64,000 bases of DNA from Candidatus Sericytochromatia bacterium. GTDB lineage: Bacteria > Cyanobacteriota > Sericytochromatia > UBA7694. This document shows, in pieces, positions 8,367 to 16,787 of this stretch; within the stretch, counting starts at the first letter, position 1; every line of letters begins with the position of its first letter. The stretch is from contig JADMKE010000026.1 in the NCBI GenBank assembly GCA_018780035.1, forward strand, positions 1-64,000. The letters run 5' to 3'. Below the pieces are notes generated by a model that saw nothing but the letters and a program-made list of their open reading frames with translations, did no database searches and had not been told where the DNA came from. The translations under genes were made by a program, and so were the position numbers.

Positions 8367-9773
8367 CTATCTCTGGACCTTCTTTTCGGGTGTCTTTTGG
8401 GTGCTTTGTTCCAAAATCCAGGCATCAAAGGTTTCACTCGCTGTGCTGCAATAATGCAGCTCATCCAACCAAAGCGGTGCACGCTCGGGGTTTTGCAATT
8501 GGGAATACGAAAAGATCCCCGGCGCATAGATCGGCAGTTCTTGAATAAACGCGCTGGCTGCGCTGCCAACGGGAATTAAGGCATTGCCCACCAACCACAG
8601 CTCTCCCGCCAAAACGGCCTCCAGCAAAGGGACTTTTTCCAACTCCCACTGAAAAAAGAGCTTTTCAGGCAAAGCGGGATTTTTGCGCGGTTTAAACATA
8701 TCCAGCAGCAAGGTTTGGCCTGCGGCATTGAGGTAATAGCTTTGAGGATGGGCGCGCGCGAAGCCTTTGAGCCATTTAAATAAAGGGCGGCGCCAGCGCA
8801 AAAAGGGAGTGACCCAGGCCTGTTCCCGTTGGCGTTTGGCCTGATTGTCTTCGGCACTTTCAACTAGGTTTTGCAGGGCCCAGGGCTGTTCGAGAGGCTC
8901 AATGAGTCCTGTTACCGGGTGCAGGCAGCGCTGGCCCAGAATAATTTTGCGCTGCAGTTTTTGGCCCGCTAAATAGCTCGGCCCAAAAACCAGGCATTCC
9001 TCCAGCACTGTGCCCTGTTCGAGCCGCACCTGCCCACTTAAGAGGCTGTGACTGACTTGGCAATCAGCCCCGATCTGGGTCTCGCTGCCCAGCCATACTG
9101 GGGGCATCAATTGGACGTTTTCGGCCAGATGAACCTGTCGCCCTTTCCAGATGCCTGCTTCCACCAGAGCGGGCAGTTCAAAGCGTTCTCCCCGCGCCAT
9201 CACTTCGAGGTTGATCTGCAAATAGGCGGTCAAATTGTGCAGCGGCACCACCGGAAAGCGGATCTCGGGGTGGTAATCCAGCGAGGCCTGCACCCATTTC
9301 TCAAAGCGGTTTTCGGCCAGCAGACCATGCAAAAGATTGCGCGGCATGAGTAAAATATTGTCTGTCAAATTGAGGTGGCGCTGGTTCAAGCTGTAAATGC
9401 CTTCACGGGCGGGCATGTGCAGGGGTTTGAGTGCGGCGCGGTCAAAGAGCGGAAAAAGCGGCCCATCGATGATCAAGAGATCGTCATGAATCCCTGGCGC
9501 GAGGCGTTCCAGGGTTTCGGAGATGACCTCACCCGCATGGCCCTGCAAATAAGACAATTTGAGGCCCCAGGCACTGCCTGTGCCAAAATGGGAAGAGATT
9601 TCCCCATTCTCCAAATAGTCCACCAGCATGACCTCGCTGATACCCAAATAGAGAAAGAGTTCTAAACAGTATTCCAGCAGTGGCTTTTCACAAATGGGCG
9701 CCAGCCAAATGGAGCTGGGCAGCGCCAGGTCAAAGCGCGGGTCAGGCAGACGGCAATTGAGCAGACCTTTCAT
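8367..9773 (-). CDS. NDP-sugar nucleotidyltransferase-like / hexapeptide / sugar-transferase-like hybrid
   Basis: 468 aa in three parts. Residues 1-190 look like a nucleotidyltransferase-fold domain of the sugar-1-phosphate type (LAPICEKPLLEYCLELFLYLGISEVMLVDYL), though the classic GGxGTRL loop is not visible. Residues 195-275 form hexapeptide-like turns (VHLAENVQLMPPVWLGSETQIGADCQVSHSLLSGQVRL). The C-terminal 150 residues include LEKVPLLEAVLAGELWLVGNALIPVG, which resembles the end of bacterial priming sugar transferases (L..LLNVL.G.MSLVGPRP) with the Pro-Arg-Pro altered. Likely an exopolysaccharide-related but possibly non-catalytic protein. The start at 9773 is preferred over a GTG 33 nt upstream. 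Confidence 0.5.
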   Translation of the reverse strand: MKGLLNCRLPDPRFDLALPSSIWLAPICEKPLLEYCLELFLYLGISEVMLVDYLENGEISSHFGTGSAWGLKLSYLQGHAGEVISETLERLAPGIHDDLLIIDGPLFPLFDRAALKPLHMPAREGIYSLNQRHLNLTDNILLMPRNLLHGLLAENRFEKWVQASLDYHPEIRFPVVPLHNLTAYLQINLEVMARGERFELPALVEAGIWKGRQVHLAENVQLMPPVWLGSETQIGADCQVSHSLLSGQVRLEQGTVLEECLVFGPSYLAGQKLQRKIILGQRCLHPVTGLIEPLEQPWALQNLVESAEDNQAKRQREQAWVTPFLRWRRPLFKWLKGFARAHPQSYYLNAAGQTLLLDMFKPRKNPALPEKLFFQWELEKVPLLEAVLAGELWLVGNALIPVGSAASAFIQELPIYAPGIFSYSQLQNPERAPLWLDELHYCSTASETFDAWILEQSTQKTPEKKVQR

Positions 9774-10004
9774 AAAGTGGACAGTTCTCCAGGGCTTAGG
9801 CTTCACCTATTCTAACCGAGGGCTGGGGTCTCTGCCGGTACATCTCTCACAGGCCAGCAAGGAGAGTCGAAGGTTATGTCAGGGGTTTGGGCCAACCGCA
9901 GCAACCCACCCCCAATCCCCCCTTTTTTGAGACCTATTTTCTAAAATCCCTTGCTCTCTCAGCCTGGGCATGCCATCCTGAAAAAAAAGAAACAGGCCTG
10001 TTTG

Positions 10005-12395
10005 ATGCGTTTACCTTTTCTGCTGCCCTCTCTGCGGTTATCTCTGCCGCTTTCCCTGCCACTTTCCCTGCTTCTGGTGGTTCCTTTGTGTTGGGCCGCT
10101 CCGGCGCAGGCCCAGCCCCCCGAAGTGGTCTGTGGCCAAGCGTTGCCTGCAGCGATTTGCCAACGTATCACGCAGCTCTTGGGCCAGACGTCAGCACCAA
10201 CGCAGCCGATTAAACTTGTGATTGGCCAAAGCCCTGCCCCAGCCTCGCATGCAGAAGAGGGCTTTGTCTGGCAGGCCCGGCAGGACGGGGCCCAGTTGAT
10301 CCTCTCTGTCAGCGGCAAACCCGGCAGCCATGCCAGTGGCGGGGTCAATACAGGTTTGCTCTACGGGACTTATGCCCTGCTTGAGCGTCTGGGCTTTCGC
10401 TTTAACCATCCCTTTCAGCCCCATATTCCCGCTCAACTCAACCTCCCCAAACCCGGAGAGCAGCAAAGTGAAGCCCCGAACTGGCCACAGCGGTCGCTCC
10501 ACCAGCACACCATGCACCCGCTTGAATTGACCCATGTGCTTAATGGCTGGGGCCCCAAAGGCCCCGGTGATCAGGCGGGTTGGGAAAAGCTGCGGGGCGA
10601 ATGGGAGCTGTATTTGGAGTGGCTGATCGCCAATCGCCAAAACGAAGTTGAATGGGTCTTGCTCGAAAAGGGCCCCTGGCAGAGTTTTTCGCGCAGCACC
10701 CTGCGTCAGAAGCGCCTCTTGGCCCTGGTTGAACAGGCCCATGGCTGGGGCCTGCGGGCGGGCATTGATGTGCCTTTGGCCCTGGGCCAGCAAAATGCTT
10801 GGCGTCTGCTGACCCAGGTCGGTGATCGCAGTGATGAAAAACGCCAGATTGAAGAAAATCTCGACTGGCTGATGGAGGCGGGGTTTGACTTCGTGACCAC
10901 CGAATTGGGCCTGAGCGAGTTTCACAATGCCGGAGACGCCGCCATGTTAAATTGGTTGAATCAGGCCACCGCCCACTTGGCAGATAAACACCAAAAAGCC
11001 TTTTTTACCAAAATTCACATCTCCAGCGGCCAGCTCTCTGAGAACTACCGCGATCCCGAAACCGGCAAGCCGCTGAACTTCAATTTTTTGCCGCATTATG
11101 CCGATCCGCGTCTGGGGATTATGCCCCACACGGTGCAGATCTACAGCCTCGACGACCCGGCCCCGACTTATGGCCACCAGGACTTCCGCGAAATGCTGAA
11201 GTTTATTCGCCTGGAAATGGGCAAACGGCCTCTGCTCTGGTATCCCGAGACCAGCTATTGGGTCAATTATGATGTCAACGTGCCGCTGTTTTTGCCGGTC
11301 TATGCCGCCCGCCGCCTGCATGATCTGCGGTTGCTGGCCCAGGCCGAAGCACAGAATCTGGCTCAGGGCCAACCCCAGACGCGGATCCAGGGCCAGGCGA
11401 TTTTTTCGAGTGGCTTTGAATGGGGGTATTGGCTCAACGATCGCATGACCGCGCGCGGAGCTTGGTTGCCCAATCCACTCGCTCAGTCTGAGACTGAAAA
11501 TCTGCGCGCTTTGTTAAACGAGGCCCTCAGCCCAGTGGGGAGTGACTTGCCCGATTGGGTGGCCTTGCTCGAAAAGACAATAGAAATTCAGCATCAATTG
11601 CTGGTTTTGGGGCAGATCAAGGGTAAAAAACCGAAAACCATTCAATTGCGCAGTGGCATGGCCTATTTGGCTGGCAGCGATACCTGGAGCGAAATGGCTG
11701 GTCATTTGCGCAAAAGTGGTATTTTGCCAGGTTTTCAGACCCAGCCTGATCGCCTTGAACCCCAGGCTGTGCGCCACGAACGCGAGGCTTTAAAACTGTA
11801 TTTAAACGAGGTTCAGCCCCTGCTCGAAGCCATGGACCAAGAATTTCAGGGGTTATCCATGCAATGTCAAACTCTGCAAAACCATCAGCCTTCTGACTTG
11901 GCTGCTGAAATGTGTGACGGCCTGGAGATCAATGCCCTGCGGGCGCGTTTTGTTTTGGGGCAATACGAACAAGCGGCCCAAGCGCACGTCGGCCAAAAAC
12001 AGGCCGCTCAGCGCTGGCTGGCTCGGGCCCAAGCCAGTTTAGCGGCGGCTCAGCAAGTGGTTTTGCGCCGTGAAAAACACTACCGGGCCGACACACAGCG
12101 GATCGCTGGTTGGGGCCCCAATCCCACGGCTTACCGCTATGGCTATCTTTGGCAGGCGCATGCCTTACATTTCTGGCGCCGCGATATGCAAGCGATGGCG
12201 AGTGGCGATCAGCACCCCTGCCGCCTGAATATTATCGACCCGCTTGAGGTGGCCCTGCCCGATCCCGGTTGGGATCCCCGCGCTCAAACTGTACGCGAAG
12301 TGGCCCCACTTGTGCCCGGCTGGCGTGATTGCCTGAGGCCCCCAGAAAGTGAACCCGATTGGGAAAAGGAAAATCCAAAATCTTCATCTGATTGA
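10005..12395 (+). CDS. Secreted glycoside hydrolase-like protein
   Basis: 796 aa with a long Leu/Pro-rich signal peptide ending near AQAQ. Residues 45-125 resemble the beta-sandwich domain found before GH20/GH67 catalytic barrels (GVNTGLLYGTYALLERLGFRF). The following 330 residues have a TIM-barrel feel with acidic motifs: FDFVTTELGLSEFH, LLWYPETSYWVNYD and SSGFEWGYWLND. The last 300 residues are helical. Family knowledge: this N-terminal domain marks hexosaminidase or glucuronidase relatives. The exact family and catalytic pair are not certain. The ribosome binding site is weak, and the start is placed at the Met directly before the signal sequence. Confidence 0.55.
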   Translation: MRLPFLLPSLRLSLPLSLPLSLLLVVPLCWAAPAQAQPPEVVCGQALPAAICQRITQLLGQTSAPTQPIKLVIGQSPAPASHAEEGFVWQARQDGAQLILSVSGKPGSHASGGVNTGLLYGTYALLERLGFRFNHPFQPHIPAQLNLPKPGEQQSEAPNWPQRSLHQHTMHPLELTHVLNGWGPKGPGDQAGWEKLRGEWELYLEWLIANRQNEVEWVLLEKGPWQSFSRSTLRQKRLLALVEQAHGWGLRAGIDVPLALGQQNAWRLLTQVGDRSDEKRQIEENLDWLMEAGFDFVTTELGLSEFHNAGDAAMLNWLNQATAHLADKHQKAFFTKIHISSGQLSENYRDPETGKPLNFNFLPHYADPRLGIMPHTVQIYSLDDPAPTYGHQDFREMLKFIRLEMGKRPLLWYPETSYWVNYDVNVPLFLPVYAARRLHDLRLLAQAEAQNLAQGQPQTRIQGQAIFSSGFEWGYWLNDRMTARGAWLPNPLAQSETENLRALLNEALSPVGSDLPDWVALLEKTIEIQHQLLVLGQIKGKKPKTIQLRSGMAYLAGSDTWSEMAGHLRKSGILPGFQTQPDRLEPQAVRHEREALKLYLNEVQPLLEAMDQEFQGLSMQCQTLQNHQPSDLAAEMCDGLEINALRARFVLGQYEQAAQAHVGQKQAAQRWLARAQASLAAAQQVVLRREKHYRADTQRIAGWGPNPTAYRYGYLWQAHALHFWRRDMQAMASGDQHPCRLNIIDPLEVALPDPGWDPRAQTVREVAPLVPGWRDCLRPPESEPDWEKENPKSSSD

Positions 12396-12484
12396 CGCAA
12401 GTTTAAGATATAGTTTTCTATATGTTAAATTAACGTTAAGTTATTCAGATTTTTTATCAGTTCATTTTGTAAGGAGCATCCCCG

Positions 12485-13684
12485 ATGCAATCGATCCAAC
12501 CCACTTCCCTGCAGAGTTTTATTACCCCTCCCGCCAATAGCTATTATCTCAATCCCGCCAGCCTCAATCAGGTGGCCCGTGTCTTTGACCAAAACCGCGA
12601 TGGTGTGATTGGCCGTGACGAACTGCGGGTTTCCCCCCAATTGCTGCGCCAACTCGACCGCAACCGCGACAATATCATCCAGCTCTTTGAATTTGAGAGT
12701 GGCTTGGTCAACAACCAGGTCAGCGTGCAGCAACTCGCTCCCGCTGTCTCACACCAAATCGCCCAGGTCTTGATCGCCGACCGGATTTTCAGTGCCGGTC
12801 TGGGTTCGCTTGGCCAAGTCGTTGACAGCAATTACGACGGTTTTGTCACCCGCCAAGAATTGGGCATGGCCCTGAATACAGGCCGGGTGATTCTGAGTGG
12901 CTCTTATTTGGTGGCTCCGCATCAACCCAATCAGCCCAATTGGCCCCCGGCCTATCCCCCCAACCCCGGTTATCCCGGTGGTCCCGGTCAGGTACCCGGC
13001 GGCCCTGGCTACCCCCCTTACCCTGGCATGGGCAAAACGGCTGAAGAAACCCGCGCGTATATCTCCGAGCTGGAAAGCAATAAAATGCGCAAAGACAGTT
13101 GGGGCAATTATGACCCCAGCACCGGCATCTTCACCCCCGAAGAGGCCAATGGCAAAATCCGCAAATTTCTCGAAGACGAAGTGGTTAACTCCAGCGCCAT
13201 GTCACTCAAAGACAAATTGGAAATTTTCAAAAGCCAGCGCATGAAAAAAGACAGCTGGGGCAATGATGACCCGGCCAAAGGCAGCGTGAGTGGCAAACAG
13301 GCCAGCGATCTGGCTGAAAAAGCCGCCAAAGCCTCCCAGCCCAATCCCTTTGAACGCGATTTTGCCAAGAACTTTATCGAGACCCTGAGCGGCGAAAAAA
13401 TGAAGCCCGATAGCTGGGGCAACGATGACTACAGCAGTGGCCTCTATACCCCTGCCCAGGCCAATACCCTGATCAAAGCCTTTCTCCGCAGCGCTGTGCT
13501 CGACTCCCGTGAGATCAGCCGTGACGAAAAATTGGCCCTGATCCGCAGCCAAATCATGAAAAAAGACAGCTGGGGCAATGACAACCCCCGCACCGGTTCA
13601 CTGACCCCACTCGAAGCGCAGCAATTGAGCAAAGAAGTCTTTGAAAGCAATGCGGGCTTTCAGAGCTTTAAAGCCGCTGCGTGA
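12485..13684 (+). CDS. EF-hand protein with four DSWGN tandem repeats
   Basis: 399 aa, no signal peptide. Residues 35-46 (DQNRDGVIGRDE), 58-69 and 114-125 (DSNYDGFVTRQE) are EF-hand loops. A Pro/Gly-rich linker spans residues 145-183. Four repeats of about 52 residues follow, each with a K.DSWGN.D core at residues 204, 256, 309 and 361. Three of the four continue G..TP.EA or G..TP.QA. Each core may be a variant calcium loop with one extra residue before the Gly. A strong AAGGAG precedes the ATG. The function is unknown; a Ca2+-responsive scaffold is inferred. Confidence 0.7.
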   Translation: MQSIQPTSLQSFITPPANSYYLNPASLNQVARVFDQNRDGVIGRDELRVSPQLLRQLDRNRDNIIQLFEFESGLVNNQVSVQQLAPAVSHQIAQVLIADRIFSAGLGSLGQVVDSNYDGFVTRQELGMALNTGRVILSGSYLVAPHQPNQPNWPPAYPPNPGYPGGPGQVPGGPGYPPYPGMGKTAEETRAYISELESNKMRKDSWGNYDPSTGIFTPEEANGKIRKFLEDEVVNSSAMSLKDKLEIFKSQRMKKDSWGNDDPAKGSVSGKQASDLAEKAAKASQPNPFERDFAKNFIETLSGEKMKPDSWGNDDYSSGLYTPAQANTLIKAFLRSAVLDSREISRDEKLALIRSQIMKKDSWGNDNPRTGSLTPLEAQQLSKEVFESNAGFQSFKAAA

Positions 13685-13731
13685 ATCGGTTTTAGGTAAC
13701 CGCCGATTGGTTTAGATTCAGATTTTTGGGT

Positions 13732-13764
13732 GGGCATCTCCTCTTGGGGTGCCCTCTTTCATTT
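13732..13764 (+). terminator. Rho-independent terminator after the EF-hand gene
   Basis: The 9-bp stem GGGCATCTC / GGGGTGCCC includes two G.U pairs in RNA. The loop is CTCTT, and a T-rich tail TCTTTCATTT follows. Confidence 0.65.
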
Positions 13765-13840
13765 GGGACTGTTCACTTCGAACTCCCCCCCACGGGGTGT
13801 ATACTGTCAAAAACCGTTAGCCATTTAAAAGGATCTCCCC

Positions 13841-14479
13841 ATGTCAGAAGCCCTGATTCCGATTTTCCCCCTGGGGATTGTGCCCCTGCCCGGTGAACCT
13901 GTTCCCCTGCACATCTTTGAGCCCCGTTACAAACAAATGGTCAGCGATTGTGCGCCGCGTCCGGGCAGCAATGGCTATTTGCCGATTGGCATCAACTTCA
14001 GCAAAGAGCACCATTTGCACGAAGTGGGCTGCACGGTGGTGATCCACCAAATTTTACACAAATACGCCGATGGCCAACTCGATCTGATGACCCTCGGTAC
14101 CCAGCGCTACCGCCTGCTCAAAATGTACGAAGACCAGCCCTATTTAAAGGCCGAAGTGGTCTTTTTTAACGATCACGATCCCGCTGAGCAGCCCGAGCCA
14201 GCTCTGAAAGCAACCGTATTGGCAGGTTTCTCGGAATTTCTCAAATTGATTGGTTCCGACAGCGCTGTGGAAGCGCCCGAGCAGGGGCTGAGTTTTCATT
14301 TGGCCAGTTTGCTCAGCCTCGAAGTAGAGGCGCGCTTGGCGCTGATTGACATGCAAAGCGAAAATGAGCGTCTGAAAAAACTGGAGAGCTATCTGGCTGA
14401 ATTGCTGCCGCGCTTGCAAAAAGCCCATGAGTTTAAGCGCCGGGTGCGCTCCAATGGCCATTTTAAGCCCAAGTCTTAA
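13841..14479 (+). CDS. Stand-alone LON substrate-binding domain protein
   Basis: 212 aa. The opening IPIFPLGIVPLPGEPVPLHIFEPRYKQMVSDC is the hallmark of the Lon N-terminal (LON/PUA-like) domain. The protein ends with the helical bundle of that domain and carries no AAA or protease part. Stand-alone LON proteins are common in Cyanobacteria and Proteobacteria; their role is not settled. AAAGGA lies 7 nt before the ATG and a TATACT box at 13800-13805. It is monocistronic, flanked by a terminator upstream and a convergent gene 3 nt downstream. Confidence 0.85.
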   Translation: MSEALIPIFPLGIVPLPGEPVPLHIFEPRYKQMVSDCAPRPGSNGYLPIGINFSKEHHLHEVGCTVVIHQILHKYADGQLDLMTLGTQRYRLLKMYEDQPYLKAEVVFFNDHDPAEQPEPALKATVLAGFSEFLKLIGSDSAVEAPEQGLSFHLASLLSLEVEARLALIDMQSENERLKKLESYLAELLPRLQKAHEFKRRVRSNGHFKPKS

Positions 14480-14482
14480 CCT

Positions 14483-15307
14483 TTAAAGCGTAATTTTGAT
14501 GGAAATATTGCGGTCGCGCAGGGTGACCAGCGGCTGTTGCAGCAGGTGTTGAATCGGGCCATTGCTGGCGATGATTTCCCCAGAGAGTGGGTCCAAGGCC
14601 TCTCCGTCATAATTGCTGACCACGCCACCAGCGACTTCGACCAGCACGGCTCCCGCGCAGATATCCCAGGCGTTGAGGTGGCGCTCCCAGAAACCATCAA
14701 AGCGGCCGCAGGCCACATAGGCCAAATCCAGCGCCGCTGATCCTGGTCGGCGAATGTCTTGGGTTTGATCGGCAAAATAGCAAAATTCAGCATAATTATT
14801 GTCGCTTAACTCGGCTTTGCGGTAGGGAAAGCCTGTGGCCAAAAAGCTCTGACGCAAGCTGTCGGTCTGAGAGACCTGGATGGGCTGATCGTTGAGCCAA
14901 GCCCCGCCACCTTGATAGGCCCAAAAGAGTTCATCCAGCACGGGGGCGTAGATCACTCCCAGCACGGGTTTGAGTTGGTACATCAGGCCAATTGAGACAC
15001 AGAAAAATGGCAGATTGTGGGCATAGTTTAAGGTGCCATCGAGGGGGTCAATCGCCCAAAGCCAGTCGCTGCCCGTCTCTCGTTTGCCCGATTCTTCGGC
15101 CAGGACTGCATGTTCGGGCAGGTGGGTCTTAAAATGCGCCAGAATGGCTGCTTCTGAGGCCAGATCCGCTTCGGTAACCAGATCACCGCTGCTGCTTTTG
15201 CTGCGAATCTGGGCCAGTCTGCCCCGGTGGGCCAAAAGCTGAGAGCCGCCCAATTGGGCGGCTTGCTGGGCAATGGGGAGAAATTTCCCCAAATGTTCTC
15301 TGTTCAA
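14483..15307 (-). CDS. Inositol monophosphatase family protein
   Basis: 274 aa with the complete metal sites of the IMPase family: VTEADLASEAAI, AEESG, DPLDGTLNYAHNLPFFCVSIGLM and WDICAGAVLVEVAGG near the C-terminus. The enzymes hydrolyse inositol phosphates or related small phosphates with Mg2+. The start is a TTG at 15307, 4 nt after the stop of the upstream lipoprotein gene, whose last codons provide AAAGGT as ribosome binding site. Translation is therefore probably coupled to that gene. Confidence 0.88.
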   Translation of the reverse strand: MNREHLGKFLPIAQQAAQLGGSQLLAHRGRLAQIRSKSSSGDLVTEADLASEAAILAHFKTHLPEHAVLAEESGKRETGSDWLWAIDPLDGTLNYAHNLPFFCVSIGLMYQLKPVLGVIYAPVLDELFWAYQGGGAWLNDQPIQVSQTDSLRQSFLATGFPYRKAELSDNNYAEFCYFADQTQDIRRPGSAALDLAYVACGRFDGFWERHLNAWDICAGAVLVEVAGGVVSNYDGEALDPLSGEIIASNGPIQHLLQQPLVTLRDRNISIKITL

Positions 15308-15311
15308 GGAT

Positions 15312-16511
15312 TTAACCTTTGCTGAATTTTACGACCTGGGAGGTCTTGTGGTCACTGCCGGAATCGGCGACGTACACGCCACCGCTGGAATCAGCGAAGA
15401 TGGCTTTGGGAGCTGTGAAATCGCCAGAGCCAAAGCTGCCTTGGGATTCACCTTTGTCGTTGTAAAATTTGACGCTGTCGCTCATCAGAACAAAGATATT
15501 GCCCTTGCTGTCAACGGAGACGTCGAGGGCACCGCTCACATCTTTGACAATTTCAGAGGCATTGCCGCTGCCGTCAATTTTCTGAATCGAGCTGCCAGCT
15601 ACGGCGTAGATATTGCCTTGGCTGTCGCGACCCATGCCACCGCTGGGGGTGATCGAACCAAACGCGGAACCTGCTGCGAGAGAGGAATCAAATTTTTGAA
15701 TGCCGGTGGAGGTGGCGACGAAGAAATTGCCGCCGCTGCTGACCACATCCAGGGCGCTGGCCAGGGCTGCTTTCACGGTGGTCACGCTGTATTTGGGGGT
15801 GTCCATGCGGAAGAGCTGGTCTTTGCTGTCGCTGATAATTAAATTGCCTGAGTCATCCATGGCCAGACCTTGAATGGTTTTGGTCATTTTATAGCCCGTG
15901 GCACCGAGGGTGATGGTTGAGAGAAAGGATTTTCCGAGGTCTTTCCAAGCGCCGCCAGAGGTATCCATCTGAATCACGGTGCCTTTGGTTGGGGTTTTGA
16001 TGTCGACGGCAGCCACATAGAGATTGGAACCATCAGAAATCACGTTGACGGCTTGCCATTGGTTAAAGGTGTCTTGATCCACTTTGAAACTGCCTTCAGC
16101 GGCGTAGCTGCTGCCACCACCGAGGCTGCTGCCGGAGGGCACATAAGGCGAGCCGACATCCAAATCGGGGACGGCGTCGAGATCTTTGGGTTCTTCTTCA
16201 GCTGCTGGGGCTGCTGCTTCGGGTGCTGCTTCGGGAGCGGCTTCTTCAGCAGGGGCAGGGGCTTCGGGAGCGGCTTCTTCAGCAGGGGCAGGAGCTTCGG
16301 GAGCTGTTTCTGCAACAGGGGCGGTTTCTTCAACGGGAGCAGTTTCTTCTTCCAGGCTTTCGATGGGGGTGATGCCAGAGCCACCGCTGGGGGTGCTCAA
16401 AGATGTGGACAGCGAAGAGACGGCGCCTGAAGTCGGGGAGTTGACGCTGCCACCGCAGGCGGTCAGACTCAGGGCCAGGGTCAGGGTGGACAGAAGGGTT
16501 ACTTTTTTCAT
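15312..16511 (-). CDS. Lipoprotein with Ala/Pro/Glu repeat and NHL-type beta-propeller
   Basis: 399 aa. Lipobox SLTAC lies at about residues 15-19. Residues 50-115 are a low-complexity Glu/Ala/Pro stalk. From about residue 140 to the end, six short blades of the NHL/SMP-30 type repeat with the pattern DSGGNLIISDSKDQLFRMD, DSQGNIYAVAGSSIQKID, DSKGNIFVLMSDSVKFYN and DSSGGVYVADSG. A surface-displayed propeller on a flexible spacer is inferred. Ribosome binding site AGAGGAAAAG precedes the ATG. It is cotranscribed with the downstream phosphatase. Confidence 0.75.
   Translation of the reverse strand: MKKVTLLSTLTLALSLTACGGSVNSPTSGAVSSLSTSLSTPSGGSGITPIESLEEETAPVEETAPVAETAPEAPAPAEEAAPEAPAPAEEAAPEAAPEAAAPAAEEEPKDLDAVPDLDVGSPYVPSGSSLGGGSSYAAEGSFKVDQDTFNQWQAVNVISDGSNLYVAAVDIKTPTKGTVIQMDTSGGAWKDLGKSFLSTITLGATGYKMTKTIQGLAMDDSGNLIISDSKDQLFRMDTPKYSVTTVKAALASALDVVSSGGNFFVATSTGIQKFDSSLAAGSAFGSITPSGGMGRDSQGNIYAVAGSSIQKIDGSGNASEIVKDVSGALDVSVDSKGNIFVLMSDSVKFYNDKGESQGSFGSGDFTAPKAIFADSSGGVYVADSGSDHKTSQVVKFSKG
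16228..16306. repeat. 33-bp in-frame tandem repeat coding the Ala/Pro/Glu stalk
   Basis: Two 33-bp units (16228-16260 and 16261-16293) are almost identical, and a partial third unit follows. They encode the PAPAEEAAPEA-type stalk of the lipoprotein at 15312, so stalk length can change by slippage without a frameshift. Confidence 0.85.
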
Positions 16512-16689
16512 TTTTCGCTTTTCCTCTTTTGGATCTCTCTCGATGATCTGATTGTCGGCCCAAACCCAGCCCAGCTGACGTTATCAAGTTAAAAGTAAGG
16601 TTAATCTACTTGTAATTCTAGATTAAATCTTAAATTTTCACGCAGGCTTTTGACTCAGTTTGTTGTTTTGTTGACTTTCTGAAAATAAT

Positions 16690-16719
16690 GTTTACTTTTT
16701 GTAAACAATCTGATAGACT
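16690..16719 (+). promoter_or_regulatory. Candidate promoter with overlapping operator for the VWA lipoprotein
   Basis: Inverted repeat GTTTAC-TTTTT-GTAAAC lies at 16690-16706. It overlaps a TTTACT -35 (16691-16696), set 17 nt from a TAGACT -10 (16714-16719). Such overlap would let a dimeric regulator control the promoter; this is inference from geometry. Confidence 0.45.
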
Positions 16720-16787
16720 AAATTTCAGATCCAGCGAAGATTCCAGCGAAGATCTTCGTCACTACCTCTCAAGGAGATTTGAATTCC

